From contig CAIIXF020000004.1 of assembly GCA_903813345.2 (NCBI GenBank), positions 1,528,513 to 1,592,512 on the forward strand: a stretch of 64,000 nt of DNA. The letters run 5' to 3'. The DNA comes from Owenia fusiformis (Eukaryota > Annelida > Polychaeta > Sabellida > Oweniidae). The notes beneath the pieces were generated by a model. It was not told the DNA's origin, made no database searches, and worked only from the letters and a program-made list of their open reading frames with translations. The translations under genes and the position numbers were made by a program. Positions 1-10,248 of the stretch are shown in pieces (position 1 is the first letter of the stretch; the number at the start of each line of letters is the position of its first letter).

Positions 1-252
1 CAGCCATTTTGTTCACTTCAACATTTGAATCGTGAACGAAAAATTCCAAAACTCAAAAGAAATGATCGAGTCTTTTGGACTGTTTATTTTGAATTTATTG
101 TCGTCGGTTTTAATTTAAAAATAACGACATTTAAACATAAGCATATGTGTATCTTTAAGATCCGTTTATTATCTTCAAGAAAAGTATATATAATGATAAT
201 TAAGTTAATCATACCTAATTGATATTGAAGGGGCAATGGAACAATCAACATA

Positions 253-687
253 CAGGGTGTTCAAAAAAACGCAAAAACACCATATTTAGAAAGATATTTG
301 GTTTTATTGCTGTGGCAGTCACCCTTGACTGCGTTTTCATATTTTCCTAGCACAACTGTCATTTGAGCAGGTGTCCAAGGCATCATATTTTACAACTTAC
401 TGACAACAGGAGCTATACATACATAGTCTCTTCTTTCTCTTCTTGAAAAAATAATCATAATTGAATTAGTATTTTCCGAGATATAGTTATTTTCCATTCA
501 CGTTTTTCGTATTTTGCTAGTACAACTGTCTTTTGAGCAAGTGTCCAAGACATCATGTTTTACAACTAACTAACAATAGGGGCTATACATACATAGTCTC
601 TTCTTTCTTTCCTGAAAATATGAACATAATTGGATTTGTATTTTCCAAGATATCGCGATTTCTTTGGGTTGCGTTTTTAACACCCTG
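253..687. mobile_element. TA-flanked inverted-repeat (MITE-like) element
   Basis: The ends are inverted: the left end reads CAGGGTGTTCAAAAAAACGC and the right end reads inward as CAGGGTGTTAAAAACGC. Both are flanked by TA (251-252 and 688-689), the target duplication expected for Tc1/mariner-type transposition. Inside, a block beginning near 342 (CACAACTGTCATTTGAGC) recurs near 513 (TACAACTGTCTTTTGAGC), so the interior is a tandem duplication of about 170 bp. No transposase is visible, so it must be non-autonomous. The terminal motif is shared with the elements at 6633, 10804, 46301 and 56067. Confidence 0.75.
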
Positions 688-690
688 TAC

Positions 691-1291
691 TTTTTCAAAA
701 ATGTTGACCTAATTTTCACCAAAGATGCAGCTTTTTATTATTTTGTTGAATGTATAATTAGAATATGCTTTATACATGTTCGATTACCTAAAAGGAAAAG
801 TTGATTGCTCTAGGGACTTTAAAGATACTTAATTTGGATGACCAAAATGAACTGAAACCAATGAATGGCATGAGATTTTTCAATAGAGAAATAACACGGG
901 GAGCACTTATCTTAAAGCAATTAAGTTTTTCTTTTAAGAACTATTTGATACATCAAAATAAAGAATAGTAATGCATTAAACATTGTAAAAAATTATTGAA
1001 TTTTTGGTGAAAATTTGGTTAACATCTTTGGAAAAGTGTGTTGATGGATAGATGGGTTGATATCTCCGAGTTGGTTTGACTTTATTATTACTGTATATAA
1101 TTTTCATTGAGATAATGGATTGATCTACAAGATAAACCTGTCTTCGTTGTCAGTAAATAGTTGTAATCCAAGATATAATTCAAGATATAACCTTCTGAAA
1201 TTGTTTGCGATAACCTACGTGCTCCTTTATATTGGAACGGTATTACCATAATCATCTATTTTGTGCCTCACTTTAGTTACGTATACGTATT
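691..1291. other. AT-rich stretch, nothing recognised
   Basis: No long open frame, repeat unit or splice-bounded exon was seen here. Confidence 0.5.
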
Positions 1292-1490
1292 GGAACTTCA
1301 AAAACGGTTAAGATCTGGACTTCTTACAATAGTAGTAACAATAGCAAACATGTACATTTTATTAAACACGTGATACTGACATACGTTTGGGAATTCTGCC
1401 AGCAACGCGTGAAATAAGGAAAAAAGATTAATCGTACCTAATTCGAGGTTCCGATATTTTGTAACCAGCGTAATCGAGTGGATCACAAGT
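1292..1490. repeat. Dispersed repeat, copy 1
   Basis: This segment is similar to 58452-58736 in the same orientation. Shared blocks include GGTTAAGATCTG/AGTTAAGATCTG, GCAAACATGTAC, GTGAAATAAGGAAAAAAGA and TAACCAGCGTAATCGAG. The second copy carries extra sequence forming a hairpin. The short open frames on the minus strand of both copies are by-products of the repeat. Confidence 0.7.
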
Positions 1491-1669
1491 GACAATACAT
1501 GTATTAATTATATCACTGTCATATTCCTCACTATTTGATTGGTCCATGGCCTACACATGATTTATAAATAACAAAACCAGAATAGTTAAATAACAGATTT
1601 ATTTAGATCAATAGATAAGTACAATTAAAGCAATTAAATACAAAAACTTAAGATTAATTTACTCTGCCT

Positions 1670-2325
1670 TGGGGCGACACTTGACACGTGATGCTAACTA
1701 AACATGTATCAATGGCATTCAAACTCACGTTCGTTCTCAAGCTAGGATCCTGTGTCACATAACAAAGTATAACATAATAGTTGGGGTATCTGACACTTGT
1801 ACACATGCTGCAGATCAGACAGACGGATATACCCAGTAAATAGCGCCCATGGCAGAAAGGATGATGAGGTATCTGACTCCCGACCATGCTTGGTAGATCG
1901 CGAAGACCTGACATCCAAGGCGAATAGTGCGGTAGATAGCCCCATTATGAAAATAGGTATCTGACTCCCGACCATGCTTGGTAGATTGCGAAGACCTGAC
2001 ACCCAAGGCGAATAGTGCGGTAGATAGCCCCATTATAAAAAGAGGTATCTGACTTCCGACCATGCTTGGTAGATCGCACTATTTGCCTTTGGTGTCAGGT
2101 CTTCGCGATCTACCAAGCATGGTCGGAGTCAGATACCTCATCGTCATGGGAGCTATCTACTGGGCATATCCGTCTATCTGATCTGCAGCATGTGTTCATG
2201 TGTCAGATACCCCAACTATTACGTAATACTTTGTTATGTGACACATGATCCTAGCTTGAGAACGAACGTGAGTTTGAATGCCATTGATACGTGTTTAGTT
2301 AGCATCACGTGTCAAGTGCCGCCAA
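1670..2325. repeat. Large palindrome with central 88-bp tandem repeats
   Basis: The left arm begins GGCGACACTTGACACGTGAT (about 1673) and the right arm ends as its reverse complement near 2322, with matching sequence running inward (GTTCTCAAGCTAGGATC, CAGATCAGACAGACGG, ACCATGCTTGGTAGATCGC). The centre carries tandem copies with an exact 88-bp period: AGGTATCTGACT starts at 1867, 1955 and 2043. The right arm has only one copy of this unit. The arms are very similar, which suggests a foldback or MITE-type insertion. No protein is encoded. Confidence 0.85.
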
Positions 2326-3059
2326 AGCCTACGTGGCTTTCGTTGAATATCAAATGATAATCACCAGTCACGCCTTAGTCCAGTTTAATTTAATCGTTTA
2401 TATCCCCGGGAGTACATTTAGGGAGGGGGATGGGGATGTTAGACATTGTTTCTTTTAATGTTAGATCATGGTTTTGGGGTCTACTTTTCATATGACAGAT
2501 TTACACTTAGAGTTTGCTTTTCTTGTTGGGTTTCTTTAAAGTTTTTAGTCACCCTTCCCTTTGGCATTTGCGCTTAATATATATTGCTATGATGAAAGAC
2601 ATCAATAGTTTGTTATTCCATAAATGTTAGTGAGGAATTTAACAGTAAATGACAAAACAAACATTAAATTCTATTTTCGGTGAAAACATGTGACACTTTC
2701 ACAAAATAATAGTCCTTCGTACTTCGTGAAATATCACTTGTTAAAGGTACACAGATATTCACCTCATAGAATTAAATGTTTGTATATTATTTCAAATAAT
2801 ACTCAAGTTGGTGAAATGAAATTCGTTCAAGTGGGATACTTCAAAGAATACTCTACAGTCTTCTGACCAATATCTAAAAAAGCACTGGTCAGGTTGTTTA
2901 AAAACCAGATATGGCCAAAATACCGGCAGCTTAGAACCAATCAAATGTCAGTATCTAGACAAGGAGCATGATAATATTGATTGAAAACATGTATGCGACA
3001 CTCCACCGGTAGTGTAAAATATGACACGGTCGTTATTCGTACCAAAAATTCTATATTAG
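2326..3059. other. Region upstream of the GH30 exon
   Basis: A first exon with a signal peptide for the GH30 gene should lie here or further left, but I found no convincing ATG exon with a donor site. Short AT-rich inverted stretches only. Confidence 0.4.
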
Positions 3060-4634
3060 GTTTGATGTTTGGTTGACAACTGGGGACCAGTCGAACAAAC
3101 TATCTCAAAAAGCGTCGATTGTAGCAAATAGTGAACCAACAAATGGATTTTCTGTTAACGTCAACAACGCTACACGATATCAAACCATGGATGGTTTTGG
3201 CGCAGCGATAACGAACGCCGCTGCATACAACATCTACAACAGCCCGCAACGCAGTCAGATCATTAACGATCTCTTCGGCCAGAATGGTATTGGTATTAGT
3301 TATATCCGCATTACTATGGGTGGTTCTGATTTCCAAGCGGTAGCACCATATACATACAACGATATGCCTTCTGGTCAAGAGGACTTTGCGCTTAATTCCT
3401 TCAGCATTGCCAACGATCGTAATTTCATCATCCCCATCTTAAAAGATGCTCTAGTCGCAAATCCAACCTTGAAGATTATGGCTACTCCTTGGAGTGCGCC
3501 TGCTTGGATGAAAACCACTGGTAGTTTAAATAGTGGGTCCCTACGGGAGGAATGTATGTCTGTCTACGCTGACTATTTCCTAAAGTTTGTCCAAGCGTAT
3601 GCGGGTGAAGGTAATTGATCTGTTTTAGCTTCTTGGGTTGGTTATATAAATTGGTAAAACAAATAATAAACCACTTCAGGACGAAAACATAATGATATGT
3701 GGTAGGTCAGCAATAAAGTTGCAGTTAATCTCATTTACATATGGTTTTGGAATTTTGAAAAAACGAACGTCATTTACTGTCAGCGATGTATCATATGTAA
3801 AATACTTAGCTATATCATATCTTATTATTAACTATTCATACAGGTATCACGATAAATGCAATAACTGTTCAGAATGAACCACTACACACGAGCAGTGCCT
3901 ACCCAACCCAGCATATGTGGTGGCAGCAACAGAGTACCTTTGTAAGAGATCATCTAGGGCCGCGTTTGTCCGCAACATCCACTAAGATAATTATTTACGA
4001 TCATAACTGGGACAATACAGCGTTTACAACAGGAATTTTGAATGACCAAGCCACAAAGGCGTTTGTCGATGGATCGGCATGGCATTGCTATTCGAATCCA
4101 CCCCAGGACCACTACAAAAAACCGGGTGATATTAGAAATCAATTTCCAAATAAGAACATCTATTTTACGGAATGTACAGGTGGAGATTGGTCCCAGGATT
4201 TCGGCTCTAATCTTGAATGGAATACAAAATATTTGTTTATTGGTCAACCGAGAGTTTGGGCTAAAACTGTTTTGTTATGGAATATGGCTCTGGATCAAAA
4301 CCATGGTCCAAAAGTGGGAGTTGGTGGGTGTTCGGATTGTAGAGGTGTGATCACTGTATCTGGGACAAGCTATCAACGGGAGGTCGAATATTACGCCATT
4401 GGACACTTTAGCAAGTTTGTTCCTACTGGATCTGTTCGTATTGACTCTTCAAACTTTGGTTGGGATGACGTTCACACGGTTGCCTTCGAAGCCCCTGACG
4501 GTGCTATTATAGTAATAGTGTTGAATCCATCTAGCTGGAACACAGTAAACTTCAATCTGAACCTCTTTGGAAGTACATACCAGTATAACAACTTGCCACC
4601 AAGATCTGTTGTCACTCTCAAAATGTCTCCGTAA
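3060..4634 (+). CDS. GH30 family glycosidase (glucosylceramidase-like), 5' end missing
   Basis: Two exons are visible: 3060-3610 and 3844-4634 (TAA stop). The 233-bp intron (GTAATT...ATACAG) is phase 1 and splices without losing the frame. The product matches glycoside hydrolase family 30, beta-glucosylceramidase type. The early motif VWLTTGDQSN is followed by MDGFGAAITNAAA. The general acid/base glutamate lies in TVQNEP (codon 3876-3878), just after the splice junction. The nucleophile glutamate lies in YFTECTG (codon 4170-4172). The end GHFSKFVPTGS...PPRSVVTLKM is the family's C-terminal beta domain. The visible part is 446 codons, slightly short of a full enzyme. The frame is open only from 3025 and no ATG precedes the domain, so an upstream exon joined at the AG before 3060 should supply the start and signal peptide. 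All catalytic residues are present and there are no breaks. Likely role (inferred): glucosylceramide or related beta-glucoside hydrolysis, probably secreted or lysosomal. Confidence 0.9.
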
Positions 4635-4743
4635 ATCCAAATGTTATATTAATTAAGTATATAATTAGAACTGTTATTTTGAAGAAAACTAACTTCGGTA
4701 TACTTTGAATTATAATAGTACGTCATTTGAAAATACAGTTTTA

Positions 4744-4749
4744 AATAAA
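4744..4749 (+). promoter_or_regulatory. Candidate polyadenylation signal of the GH30 gene
   Basis: AATAAA lies 110 bp past the stop codon on the same strand, a normal spacing for a short 3' UTR. Confidence 0.55.
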
Positions 4750-5650
4750 GTCATATCTACGTTGTGTTACAGATGTCTATCTGAATAATTAGAAACATAC
4801 GCCGTTATACCTACTAGCGAAGTGTGAATTTCAATGTCCATGTTTCGTATGATCTTTCCTTTATTTGTACACATATAACATGTACGGTATACAGTCTCAT
4901 GGCGTGACTCTGGGAAGATTTCAACAGTATTGAACCGCATATGCCAGAATTAGTAACATATCAGAAAACTATCTGATTCTCTTGGATTAGGATTGACGGA
5001 CTTGAATTCTTCAAACGTTAACAAAATATATTTCGGGGTTCTTTTACATTTCTCAAGTAAGCTGTCACTTTAAGTCGAATTTGAGACGAACCAGATCATC
5101 GCAAATCGTGAATTTTGTGTTCTTCAAACAGCCACAATTTTTCAGTTATTCCTGGCGTGTATTCTGTAAACTTTCATTTGAAACATGGATGAACCACAAT
5201 TATCCTAGTATAGGAGATATATCCCATTATTTTGAACAATCGTTTTTATTGCAATGGTTTGTTGTTACATTGAATAGCAAATGTGTTATTTTAAATTTAT
5301 TGTCATCTACCATTTCAAATAAACATTACACTATATGTTTAAAGTCATCAACTCAGTAAAACATTAACCTGTATGCATATAACATATTAATTGAGTTGTC
5401 TGATTAAATACTTGCTATTCGTGGAGGGCATGCGTCAATAAACACATAAATATCAATTGTTATAATGTCAATTAGGTTAAGCGCTATCAATCACATAAAT
5501 AAAAGTTATGTTATGGGAAGTTTTCGATATGGGGTGAATCCTGGGGGATATAACCGAGGGCTGGAGGGTCCGAGGTAAGATAGCATATTTCCTGAGGGAT
5601 ATACCCGATATTCAAAACCAAGCATCACATAATTAATTTATCTAATGACA
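4750..5650. other. Intergenic, nothing recognised
   Basis: AT-rich sequence with only short, unsupported open frames. Confidence 0.5.
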
Positions 5651-6009
5651 AGTGAGGTTTCATATTTGAGGTTTTCAAGACACCCATATCCAGGTTTATT
5701 TTCTTTAAAGTGTTCTCATTCTTATTATTTTGTAGAAATCCATTAACATTTTGTTTATGAAAAATGCGAAAAAACGTCTTTGGAGTAACCAAAAAAACGG
5801 ATTATTAGAGCGGGAGATATACAGCGGAATAAATATATGTAGCGCTTCCCCAAGATTAGCCTTGCCTAAGTCTGTATCATATTTCATTTATCTTGATTTT
5901 CAATTATATACGCGAAAATATAATCAAAAAATAAAAAGGCATAGCCTTGGGCAAGGCTTTCCCTTGATATCAATTCTATATCCCGCTGTTATGTACCTGA
6001 AACCTCACT
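5651..6009. mobile_element. Possible small foldback element
   Basis: The 12-bp ends AGTGAGGTTTCA (5651) and TGAAACCTCACT (5998-6009) are perfect inverted repeats. Internal sequence also pairs across the element, for example GCGGGAGATATA near 5810 with TATATCCCGCT near 5976. About 360 bp, no protein. I did not find a clear target duplication. Confidence 0.45.
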
Positions 6010-6630
6010 GGACACAGGTTAAACTTTAGTGTTTCTCAATCCATGCAGTAATATTAAAGTATGTTAACATTACGAAAACGTTGGCTGTCAAACCAAATGT
6101 GCGACGTTTACCTGCAACTACCATACAATCACAAAACAAATTGCATATTCATGTTTTTATAACATTTACATATTTATCATCATATACCATGGACGCTTGC
6201 ACCAATGGCACTAAGAGTTTTTAACCTTGCCATCATTTATACCATGTTTGGAACAATAAACTAACAGTACCTAACTATTTGGTAAATGATTTGTTCCATT
6301 CCGTGCATGATCATATTAAGCATGTATGCTTTACCTAAGATTTATTCCCCCGAGGCATGACACTAAAAGGCAATTAAAGACTTAATCCAATCTGTTGTAT
6401 TCGGTGGTCAAGAATCCCTGAAATCAATTGATTTGCGAACGAACTGAATTGTAAGATCATATACAAATAGCTGCATACATTTTCCATTTTCATATCAGAT
6501 AATTTCACTGTTTATTAACTTCCTCGTTGATCATTAACTATTGCACTGTTTATTTACAATGGCATTTGCAAATGTCAGCTTGTCTATTTTCACATCAGAT
6601 AGAGTCACGATATGACCTGGTACATGCTTA
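6010..6630. other. Intergenic, nothing recognised
   Basis: No gene, repeat array or exon was recognised. Confidence 0.45.
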
Positions 6631-6819
6631 TATAGGGTGTCTCAAAAAAATGTACCCAAAAGTATATCAACAGCATAGACAAACCTATCAATATTTTCAG
6701 ACAATTTTTGCATGGTCTTGTAGATAAAAGATGAAAGTTTTTTCCCTATACACAGTTTTTATTTCAGTCTTGTCTTTTTGATACTTTAACCAGTTACCTT
6801 TTACACCACATATTCAATG

Positions 6820-7018
6820 TAACCTCATATTTCGATGACAGTCTGCATCCTTACTACTACATTGTTCATCACATTTGATATATCTGGTGGAATGTTTTGT
6901 TTTCTGTTCGGATGCTGGTCTTAAGCTGTTCTAGGTCTCTTAGCTTGGGTTTAGCATAAAAATGGTCCTTCAAATAGCCTCAGAGAAAAAAGTATGAGGC
7001 GTCAAATATGGTGAATAG
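6820..7018 (-). pseudogene. Transposase C-terminal remnant, left arm
   Basis: Read on the minus strand, this encodes, with frame breaks, PPYSPYLTPHTFF, then GYLK, then RDLEQLK. That matches the conserved C-terminal block of a Tc/mariner-related transposase family whose consensus is PP-x-SPDLTP-x-DFFLWGYLK. The aspartates of that block are replaced here (SPY and PHT), so the copy is catalytically dead as well as truncated. It mirrors the remnant at 7264-7429. Confidence 0.65.
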
Positions 7019-7263
7019 GGAGGCCCTCACAAGGTCTTATAGCCCCCTTATACAAAGAGGTCAGAGGTTCAAGAAACTGTATTGCTTGGGATTCTAGTGT
7101 AGCTTTTGTTTGTGTATCAATTTGAGACCACTGTGTTTTCATTTGGATATGATGTGGTCTCCAGGCTAGCCTGCCTAACTCTGGAAGGTAACTCCTGAAT
7201 TATTTGCCGATAATTGACCTGATTTTCTGTGTTTGTTCTGCCATCGTCATCCTCAAACATCTT

Positions 7264-7429
7264 TCTCTGTGGCTATTTGAAGGAGTGCTTTAATGCTCAT
7301 TCCAAGCAAAAAGACCTAGAGCAACTTAAGGGCAACATCCAAAGAGAAATCCAAAACATTCCAACTGAATTATTATCAAATGTGATGAACAATGTAGCAG
7401 TAAGGATTCAGGCTGTCATCGAAATATGA
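7264..7429 (+). pseudogene. Transposase C-terminal remnant, right arm
   Basis: This open stretch encodes GYLKECFNAHSKQKDLEQL followed by IQREIQNIPTELLSNVMNN and a stop at 7427. The pattern GYLK...L..LK..I..EI..IP.ELL..VM.N...R is the C-terminal tail of the same transposase family as the left arm. The upstream catalytic domain is absent. The terminal inverted repeat follows about 170 bp later. Confidence 0.7.
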
Positions 7430-7623
7430 GGTTACATCGATTATGTGGTGTAAAAGGTAAAGGGTTAAAGCATCAAAAAGACAAGACTGAAATAAAAATG
7501 GTGTATTGGGGAGAAAACTTTCATGTTTTGGCTACATGACCATGCAAACAATGTCTGAAAATATTGATTGGTTTATCTGTGCTCTTGATTTACTTTTGGG
7601 TACATTTTTTGAGACACCCTGTA

Positions 7624-8451
7624 AATGTGCTAATATTACATTTAACTGGATATTATTCTATTGATGAACACGCACCTGAAAGATAAACAGCACCATTATC
7701 ATAGCTAAATCGTTTTATAGGTCACATAATAGTTTTTAGTTATAAGTACCAATAGGGAAGTTATGACAATATGGTGAGCTCTTGATCACAGTTTGATTGT
7801 TCCAGATCACCATCTGAGCCAATAAAGGACTGGTTGCGGTTTGCTGAATTAAAAATCAACAATTTTTCTCGAAGCCAGCTATCGAAAAAATGGTGTGCCC
7901 TTTTTAATTTAAACAGTATATAATAATTATTTAGAAAACCCATCTACTGTATTGTAATTATAATGTTTGTTGCTCCAATTAGTTTTCGGGAATAAAAGAA
8001 ACAATAAACAATATCCAACCCTCGTTGGGACGAAATGATATACAGTATACGTGCAATACAATTTCATACAGTATTTGTCATTTTGCTCCATTGGGGGTCG
8101 AATAGATGTTAAATTTCATTCCAAAGAATTGATTGAAAAGATCAAAAACAAGTATGCTATCAACAAAAATTGTTTACTTAGACAATTATATATATGAAAT
8201 TTATATAAAATTATTAATTAAAATAAATTGTTGATAAATTCGATGACCATTACATCAAATTAATGTATTTTAAGATTCATATCGATAGTCGCTTCAGAGA
8301 AAAACAATGTTGACTTTAGTTCACCAAACCGCAACCAGTCTTTTCAATGTGCATTTATAAGATAAACAAGCTGTAAGCCTACTTAGTAGCCCAGACAGAT
8401 TTATTCTACATGCCAATTTCTAAAAAACGGAGTATATGTACAACAAATATA
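7624..8451. other. Intergenic, nothing recognised
   Basis: AT-rich; no supported exon or repeat. Confidence 0.45.
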
Positions 8452-8551
8452 GGGATTGAATATGGGTTTTAAACTCGCATTGGGCGCCAATATTATATTT
8501 CCCAAGAAAGAAAATATATTAACCGAGGGATAAAATCCATATTCAATTCCC
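8452..8551. repeat. Short inverted repeat
   Basis: GGGATTGAATATGGGTTTTA near 8452 pairs with TAAAATCCATATTCAATTCC ending near 8551, giving a hairpin with a loop of about 60 bp. Confidence 0.6.
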
Positions 8552-10170
8552 GAACAGGAAAATCGCGTTTTGTTCGATTGTAATTTTTATTTTCAAGGGG
8601 ACTTCACTTGAAATGAAGCAACTATCCATTTAAATTTGCACGAAAACCACTGTCGGAATCTCACAAAATCCCATAAAACACGATTTATGAAGACGAAACA
8701 GACAACCTTTGTAATTTTATTTTTGCGGACTTTTTGAAGTCACGTGACCATGACAGCTTTGACATACCATATGTCAAGTTATTCTGGCGCTAAATCTAAA
8801 GGATGTTGCTCCAAACTACTTCAGAGGCTTAACCAAAGTAGAACTATACATTAGTTTCAATTTCGCACCCATTTCAATAACAAATTTGTTTTTAATCGAT
8901 TGAACTATCACAAAATACAATTCTTGTGGAAAGAGCACTGCAAAACTATTCATTACAACTACAAGAAATTGATTGAAATGCATTTGTTTGATTTTATATA
9001 CATAACTAAATATGTTTACCTGCTCTGAAAATGAAATTAGTTTTGCCGCGAAAGCAGGCACGTGCTGACTTAAAATTCAATATTATCATGATAAAATGAA
9101 CTTTCGGAAGTGTTGGTGGTTCACCATCGTCAAGTGTGGTCTCCATACGGTGGGATAGCTTCTAAATCGAGTAAAACGGTTTCGTACAACTTCAAATATA
9201 TTTTACAAACAAATCATTGAGACTGCTGTTTTGTTAACCTCATATATATCATATCATTGAATCGTGAAAATGAACACATGTACTATTGTTTTATCCATTG
9301 TTTACAAAACGACAATAGAGATAAAGAATATGTCAGTAGATTTAAGTGAAAATGTTGTTTATTATGTAAAACGATATCTACCTCGGTTGCTTCGATGTAG
9401 GCACAGGCCTCGGGCCTGTCTATTTATCATGTTTTGTCTACTATGTGATTTCCCCGGGAAACATTTCATTACATTTCCCTATGCACTTTTCATGCAGTGT
9501 ATTATAGACCAATCAGATCACAGGAAATCAATCGTGGAAGGTTGCCGAGTACTCCTAGAGGTGTTGTCAAAATCGTCTCCATCTACGATAAAATCGTAGT
9601 TTGACGAAAATCGTCAAGTTCAAGAAACGGAAAATCGTAGAAGAAATTCGCGAATCGTATTGACGATGTTTTCGAGAAACGGACTTCTGTTATATTAACT
9701 TTATAAGTTTATGTCTGCAAAATATGGCCATAAGAGTGCAAATCTGTCTGGGGTACTGTATCAATACTCCCTTTGAAAGATACAGCAAAAACAAATCACT
9801 CCTTTTGATTGTACTTGTGCGTCATTCCTGGGAATGTCACACATGGGAAGTTAAAAATGTCAATCGAATACTAATTTGCCTATTGAACTATGTCATTTGA
9901 CTTTTATTGTCCAAAACAACACAGCCAATGGTAAATTGCTTAAATAAAAAAAATTCAGTCGAAATATGATTTAATATTGTTCTTAATGAATGAATCTAGT
10001 GTAATATGTCTATTTCAATAATATAACATTTTTTTCATTACACGTTAAAAGATATATTTCAATATAGAGAATGAAAGGGCAAGCATTAATCGCATTCAGT
10101 TGTATAAATATAAAAATGGCAGTCACTAAGTTGCAATAAAAATAGCGTCATAATTAATTGTCAACTCGGG
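8552..10170. other. Upstream region of the CUB gene
   Basis: No coding sequence was recognised. Near 9540-9680 there is a run of ATCGTC/GACGAT-type short inverted words. The rest is AT-rich and unremarkable. Confidence 0.4.
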
Positions 10171-10180
10171 TTTAAATAAA
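10171..10180 (+). promoter_or_regulatory. Possible TATA-like box of the CUB gene
   Basis: TTTAAATAAA lies about 70 bp upstream of the signal-peptide ATG. A transcription start near 10200-10210 would give a short 5' UTR. This is a position-based suggestion only. Confidence 0.3.
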
Positions 10181-10248
10181 TAGCACTGTTATGTTGGGCA
10201 TTTCGCCAGTTCTGTCAAGAACTGAAGAGGAGAGGAGCAGTCGACAAA

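Larger units (their letters stand above)
6633..7621. mobile_element. Foldback made of two inverted 3' ends of a Tc/mariner-like transposon
   Basis: Ends read AGGGTGTCTCAAAAAAATGT on the left and its complement on the right, flanked by TA (6631-6632, 7622-7623). The two arms (about 6633-7018 and 7250-7621) are inverted copies of the same segment, and each carries a piece of a transposase C-terminus pointing outward. The element is therefore a mirror-image derivative rather than a simple internally deleted copy, which would have kept one 5' and one 3' end. Arms differ at many positions, so the insertion is not recent. Confidence 0.8.

Noticed and set aside
1298-1495. Minus-strand open frame similar to one at 58542-58745
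   Set aside because: The similarity is that of the noncoding dispersed repeat; the two frames are not colinear over their length.
3954-4350. Open frames on both strands over GH30 exon 2
   Set aside because: Shadows of the true reading frame, which carries both catalytic motifs.
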